Part shown: one piece after another, positions 60,573 to 64,000 of the stretch
How the letters are laid out: every line of letters starts with the position of its first letter
How positions within the stretch are numbered: the first letter of the stretch is position 1
Assembly: GCA_030683155.1 (NCBI GenBank)
Contig: JAUXMV010000081.1
Coordinates: 34,506 to 98,505 of the forward strand
DNA: 64,000 nt
Source of the DNA: Bacteroidales bacterium
Lineage (GTDB): Bacteria > Bacteroidota > Bacteroidia > Bacteroidales > F082
Reading direction: 5' to 3'
Notes under the pieces: generated by a model
The model's database searches: none
Told to the model about the DNA's origin: nothing
The model's input: the letters and a program-made list of their open reading frames with translations, nothing else
Made by a program: the position numbers and the translations under genes

Positions 60573-62681
60573 TCAGAAATTGACGATTAATGCGCCACTT
60601 TGACGGATATCATAAAGATTTACTTTGCTGGCTATTGCTTCAGCTTTCCACTTATCTGCATTCCAAACCGGCAAAGACAAGTCAAGTACCAAGTAATCAA
60701 ATTCGTAATACAGCAGTAACTCCTGCAAACGTTCAGGTACATTTCCAGTGATTAAAACATAATCGACTCTTAATTTCTTTGGAGGTACAATCTTTTTCCT
60801 GTTGTCTTTCTCCCAAAGGGCAATTGTTTTTCCATTGAAAGAAATTACCTGACCTTCCTTTTTTATATGTGAATGGTTGACAATATCATCCTTCTCAAAC
60901 CACACAGGTTTGCTTGTAATTCCAGATTGAGACCAGTACTTTTCAAGATTAAAACCAAGTGCAAATTCATCTTTCATCAGGTTGCTGTCGGCTAGCATGA
61001 TATGCTCTTTTCCGTAGATGAAGTCAATGGCTGTATATCTGTTTAAGCCATAGACAACCATTCTTGATTGCTGAAACTGTTGAATATTGCGCAATGTAAC
61101 CGACGAAAAAAATAGGGTGACTATTATTAATAATGGTAAAAGATAATTTCTTATCCCATGATTAAAAATCTGGATGATTAAGAAAAGCGCAACAATTAAA
61201 ATCAGTGATTCAGTGCGCGTAATATACAATTCGCGAAATACCGCATATGGCAACTGCTCAATCCAAAGGATCAGATAGTTCATGATGAATATCATTGCCG
61301 AGGTAAATTTACCAAGTATCCAGGGCAGAAAAGGCAAAAAGGACGTAAGCAACAATCCCATGCCTGATACGATTATCACAAAAGAGAGCGGAACAAGGAA
61401 GAGGTTGCTCAACATGAAGTAGGTTGGAAACTGATGAAAATAGTGCAATACGAAAGGCGTTGTAACAGCCTGTGCAGCAATGGCTACTGTGGTTATCTCC
61501 CAAATGATATTAACAACTTTGTTTTTGAAATAAAGCAAATTGTATACAGGCTTTTGTAAAAGGACAATACCCAGAACAGCACCATATGAAAGTTGAAAAC
61601 CAATATGAAACAAGGTGTAGGGGTCGATAAAAAGCAAAAGAAATGCGGAGGCCGAAAGCGAGTTAATGAGATAGCCTTTTCGTGCCAGAAGTTGTCCGAA
61701 AAGCACAAAACTGATCATAATGGCTGCCCGTTGCACCGAGGGCGAAAGTCCGGTGAGCAGGGCATAGAACCAGATAATGATAAACAAAAAGACCGTTTTT
61801 ATATATCTGGTTTTCTTTCCTCTGTCAAGACTCTTGAGGATAAAAGAAAAAATCAGAAATATTACGCCGACATGCAATCCCGACACACAAAGCACATGCA
61901 TACCGCCGGCTGCAGTGTAGCTTTTACGCAGGTAAGGAGGCAAATGATCGTCGTAGCCCAGGAGAATGGCAGATGCAACATGTAAGACATCACCTTCGAG
62001 GCCATTCTCTTTCATCACCTCCAGCAAATAATCGCGCATGAGGTAAGCAACGACAAAAAGTGGATTCGTATAGCCTTTTCCAGTGATATGCCACTCCCCT
62101 TCTTTGAGAAAAACCTGATGGAAAATCCCTTTTCGGGCCAAAAAGGAAGCAAAATCAAATTGTGCAGGATTAAGCGGTGGTGCAGTTCTTTCAGGTCTTC
62201 TTGAAAAAACTATTATATCTCCATAGGATGGAATCGCGGCCTGATTTTCGTTGTTTACATACGCCAGCACCATTCCTTCCACAGGCTTCAATCCATTGCT
62301 GTCGGCAATAGAGTGAAGTTCGAGCAGCAGTTTGGTTGTTCGCTCCTTTCGTTCAGGATTCTCTGCGATACGTGCAACAAAATAGTGTGTCGATGTCGAG
62401 CTGTCGTTGAGAAAATGATCAGACTTGTATTGAGGATTATAGGACTGAATATTCATTATTCCGGCTGCAAGCAGCATGACAGACAACAAAACACCATAAA
62501 TCCAGCGGAAAGAATAAGACCTAAACCAGAATGCAATGGCAAACAATGAAACCATTCCTGCAGTAACAACCGCAAACAAAACCATCCACGGGATTTCAGT
62601 CTGAAACCTATTAGCAATCCAGATACCTATACTATAGGGTATCACCAAACGTACAAAAGGGTATTTGTGCAGGTAAATCAT
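60573..62681 (-). CDS. ComEC/Rec2-type competence channel, no beta-lactamase domain
   Basis: 702 aa from the ATG at 62681 (MIYLHKYPFVRLVIPYSIGI); the open frame starts at 62738 but the extra 19 residues are not membrane-like. N-terminal DUF4131-type TM pair and OB-like region (FVARIAENPERKERTTKLLL), then the competence core with HVLCVSGLHVGVIFLIFSF and about 9 TM helices. The C-terminal 160 residues are soluble but lack the metallo-beta-lactamase HxHxDH motif, as is usual in Bacteroidota ComEC. It forms the channel for ssDNA uptake. No pilus or DNA-processing gene is adjacent. Confidence 0.88.
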   Translation of the reverse strand: MIYLHKYPFVRLVIPYSIGIWIANRFQTEIPWMVLFAVVTAGMVSLFAIAFWFRSYSFRWIYGVLLSVMLLAAGIMNIQSYNPQYKSDHFLNDSSTSTHYFVARIAENPERKERTTKLLLELHSIADSNGLKPVEGMVLAYVNNENQAAIPSYGDIIVFSRRPERTAPPLNPAQFDFASFLARKGIFHQVFLKEGEWHITGKGYTNPLFVVAYLMRDYLLEVMKENGLEGDVLHVASAILLGYDDHLPPYLRKSYTAAGGMHVLCVSGLHVGVIFLIFSFILKSLDRGKKTRYIKTVFLFIIIWFYALLTGLSPSVQRAAIMISFVLFGQLLARKGYLINSLSASAFLLLFIDPYTLFHIGFQLSYGAVLGIVLLQKPVYNLLYFKNKVVNIIWEITTVAIAAQAVTTPFVLHYFHQFPTYFMLSNLFLVPLSFVIIVSGMGLLLTSFLPFLPWILGKFTSAMIFIMNYLILWIEQLPYAVFRELYITRTESLILIVALFLIIQIFNHGIRNYLLPLLIIVTLFFSSVTLRNIQQFQQSRMVVYGLNRYTAIDFIYGKEHIMLADSNLMKDEFALGFNLEKYWSQSGITSKPVWFEKDDIVNHSHIKKEGQVISFNGKTIALWEKDNRKKIVPPKKLRVDYVLITGNVPERLQELLLYYEFDYLVLDLSLPVWNADKWKAEAIASKVNLYDIRQSGALIVNF

Positions 62682-62969
62682 GAAAATTACTGATGACGGT
62701 TGTTGCCGTAAAACTAGACATAAATTTGATTGTAACAAAACTTTCTTTCAACAAGTATTTTAATCCAATGCTCTATCTTCACGCAATCTACCCTGCAAAT
62801 GACTTAATAAGTTACTATAATTCGAGTTTTATAAGTGTTGCGATTGTTTTTTCAGCAAAGCTGATTTAAAAGTTTTAATTTTTCACTTTCAGGGTTAGGT
62901 GTTTTATAGGTAAAACTAGTATTTGCGTTTAAAGTCTAATGGCTGTGTTATGTATTTCTTTTCCCTCTT

Positions 62970-63715
62970 GCCCCAATCTTACGTCCCTACGTGACGAAAA
63001 ATGAAAACATCCAATAGGAAAATCATTGTCTCGCAGGAAGAGTATATCGGCAAAAGAAAAAAACATCCTTGTCCCGTAGGGACAAAAGATTGGAAAAGAA
63101 GATAAAAATCAAAAGCCAAAATTGTCCCGTAGGGACTATAGATTGGAAAAAAACGACAGCAATGCTATGACCTCTCCTTGTCCCGTAGGGACAACAGATT
63201 GGTAAAAGAAAACGTTCTTTGAAAACTGCGCTTTGTAGCGTACCTACGGCACGCCGGGATCTTGTGTTGGATGACTTTTTCTACCAATCTTACGTCCCTA
63301 CGGGACGAGCTGAGAAAACATCCTCGCAGGAAGAAAACCTCGGTAGAAAAAAACATCATTGCATGTAGGGACAACAGATTGGTAAAAGACGATAACAATA
63401 ATATGACCTCTCCTTGTCCCGTAGGGACTATAGATCGGTAAAGAAGATAAAAATCAAAAGCCAAGATTGTCCCGTAGGGACAATAGATTGGTAAAAAACG
63501 ACAGCAATGCTATGACCTCTCCTTGTCCCGTAGGGACAACAGATCGGTAAAGAAGATAAAAATCAAAAGCCAAGATTGTCCCGTAAAGACAAAAGATTGG
63601 TAAAAACGACAGCAATGCTATGACCTCTCCTTGTCCTGTAGGGACAACAGATTGATAAAGAATATTAAAGACAAAGAGCACACTTGTCCAGTAGGGACAA
63701 CAGATCGCAAAAAAA
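62970..63715. repeat. Compound array of GTCCCGTAGGGAC palindromes
   Basis: About a dozen copies of the palindrome GTCCCGTAGGGAC, usually followed by AACAGATTGGTAAA, lie at about 62981 (inverted), 63071, 63124, 63180, 63291 (inverted), 63361, 63416, 63469, 63525, 63578, 63632 and 63686. Spacing is 53-56 bp. Two spacer types alternate (AAGATAAAAATCAAAAGCC and ACGACAGCAATGCTATGACC), so the true unit is about 109 bp. A different palindromic motif (GTAGCGTACCTACGGC) lies at 63234-63249. Open frames here are artefacts. Confidence 0.85.
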
Positions 63716-63746
63716 CATATCCTATAAACCTAACCAACAAAAATCC

Positions 63747-64000
63747 ATGGCAAACACCTACACCCAAATCCACATTCAGGCAGTATTCGCGGTAAGAAAC
63801 AGAGAATGTCTCATTTCAAAGCACTGGAAAGACCGTTTGTATCAATACATTACAGGTATCATCCGGAAAAACAACCACAAACTGTTAATAATCAACGGAA
63901 GGCCTGATCATTTGCACATTCTTTTCGGCATGAGACCAACCCAATCCATTTCAGACTTGCTGCAGGATATCAAAGGTTCTTCATCCATTTGGATTAATGA
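63747..64000 (+). mobile_element. IS200/IS605-type Y1 transposase gene, 3' end beyond window
   Basis: 84 complete codons from the ATG at 63747 (MANTYTQIHIQAVFAVRNRE) running off the right edge. The N-terminal pattern, GIIRKNNHKLLIINGRPDHL and the HLH metal motif in PDHLHILFG are those of the REP-associated/IS200 TnpA (Y1_Tnp) single-strand transposase; SISDLLQDIKGSSSIWINE follows as in family members. The nucleophilic Tyr would lie outside the window. It directly follows the palindrome array, a typical layout for a transposase that mobilises REP-like palindromes. Confidence 0.85.

Noticed and set aside
63165..63681. Two open frames with repeated LYRSVVPTGQGEVI-type sequence
   Set aside because: They translate the palindrome array; the repetition is a DNA property and neither frame has a domain or a start context.
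62970..63715. CRISPR-like array (short palindromic repeats with about 30-bp spacers)
   Set aside because: The spacers are not unique but alternate between two sequences, some repeats are inverted or degenerate, and no cas gene is near. It is a tandem REP-like array.
1..64000. tRNA, rRNA, prophage or conjugative genes
   Set aside because: Gaps between genes were read for cloverleaf arms and conserved rRNA blocks, and none were found; no phage structural or transfer genes were seen.

Overview
The window looks like a chromosomal segment of a Bacteroidota bacterium, most likely a Bacteroidales- or Marinilabiliales-type lineage. The reasons are promoters with the Bacteroidota -7 element TAnnTTTG instead of a TATAAT box, a complete Bat (aerotolerance) operon, an lpxC/fabZ pair placed as in the Bacteroidota fusion gene, a ResB-CcsA fusion, and two proteins with type IX secretion (T9SS) C-terminal sorting domains. 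No rRNA or tRNA gene was seen. Most of the window is ordinary, moderately AT-rich core genome; 17-24.4 kb and 62.9-64 kb are accessory.

Layout. 0-4 kb (minus strand): an envelope export operon of TetR regulator, MMPL/RND transporter, LolA-like periplasmic protein and the start of an outer-membrane protein cut by the window edge, with a probable TetR operator over its promoter. 4.2-8.4 kb: an ECF sigma factor, then two tRNA methylthiotransferases (MtaB, MiaB) behind a flavin reductase. 8.7-16.3 kb: DUF554 membrane protein, IlvE, ChaN-like lipoprotein plus cytidine deaminase, then a minus-strand rnpA-yidD-ctpA-O-antigen-ligase run. 17-24.4 kb: an AT-rich island of small accessory genes (SnoaL-like, DUF1772, cupin, AlkD-like, WYL regulator, BtrH-like, membrane and HEAT-like proteins). 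It is partitioned by three same-orientation copies of a 200-500 bp repeat, one carrying a 19-bp minisatellite.

24.6-32.5 kb (minus): M3 peptidase, two thioredoxin-fold proteins, the cytochrome c biogenesis fusion and a DUF2027/Smr protein. 32.6-39.4 kb (plus): a translationally coupled MbnP-MbnH pair (copper-binding protein and its diheme oxidase), rpsT, a tandem adenylate kinase whose second P-loop is degenerate, and mutS2. 39.4-44.4 kb (minus): lipid A genes lpxD, lpxC, fabZ, lpxA, efp and an LpxD-like paralogue. lpxC and fabZ share one frame and are separated by a single TGA. 44.6-54.7 kb (plus): moxR-DUF58-(BatD-like)-batA-batB-batC-batD-batE and a transglutaminase-fold lipoprotein without its catalytic Cys. 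55-60.3 kb: two T9SS cargo proteins, the second with a beta-propeller nested inside an FN3-like domain. 60.5-62.7 kb: ComEC-like channel. 62.9-64 kb: a compound array of GTCCCGTAGGGAC palindromes leading into an IS200/IS605-type Y1 transposase gene cut by the window end.

Functionally the window couples outer-membrane biogenesis (lipid A, O-antigen ligation, lipoprotein or lipid export, T9SS cargo), cytochrome c and copper redox biology, and translation or RNA maintenance. The most notable items are the repeat-bounded cassette island, the in-frame split LpxC/FabZ, the MbnP/MbnH pair, the half-dead tandem adenylate kinase, the nested propeller and the palindrome array beside a Y1 transposase.
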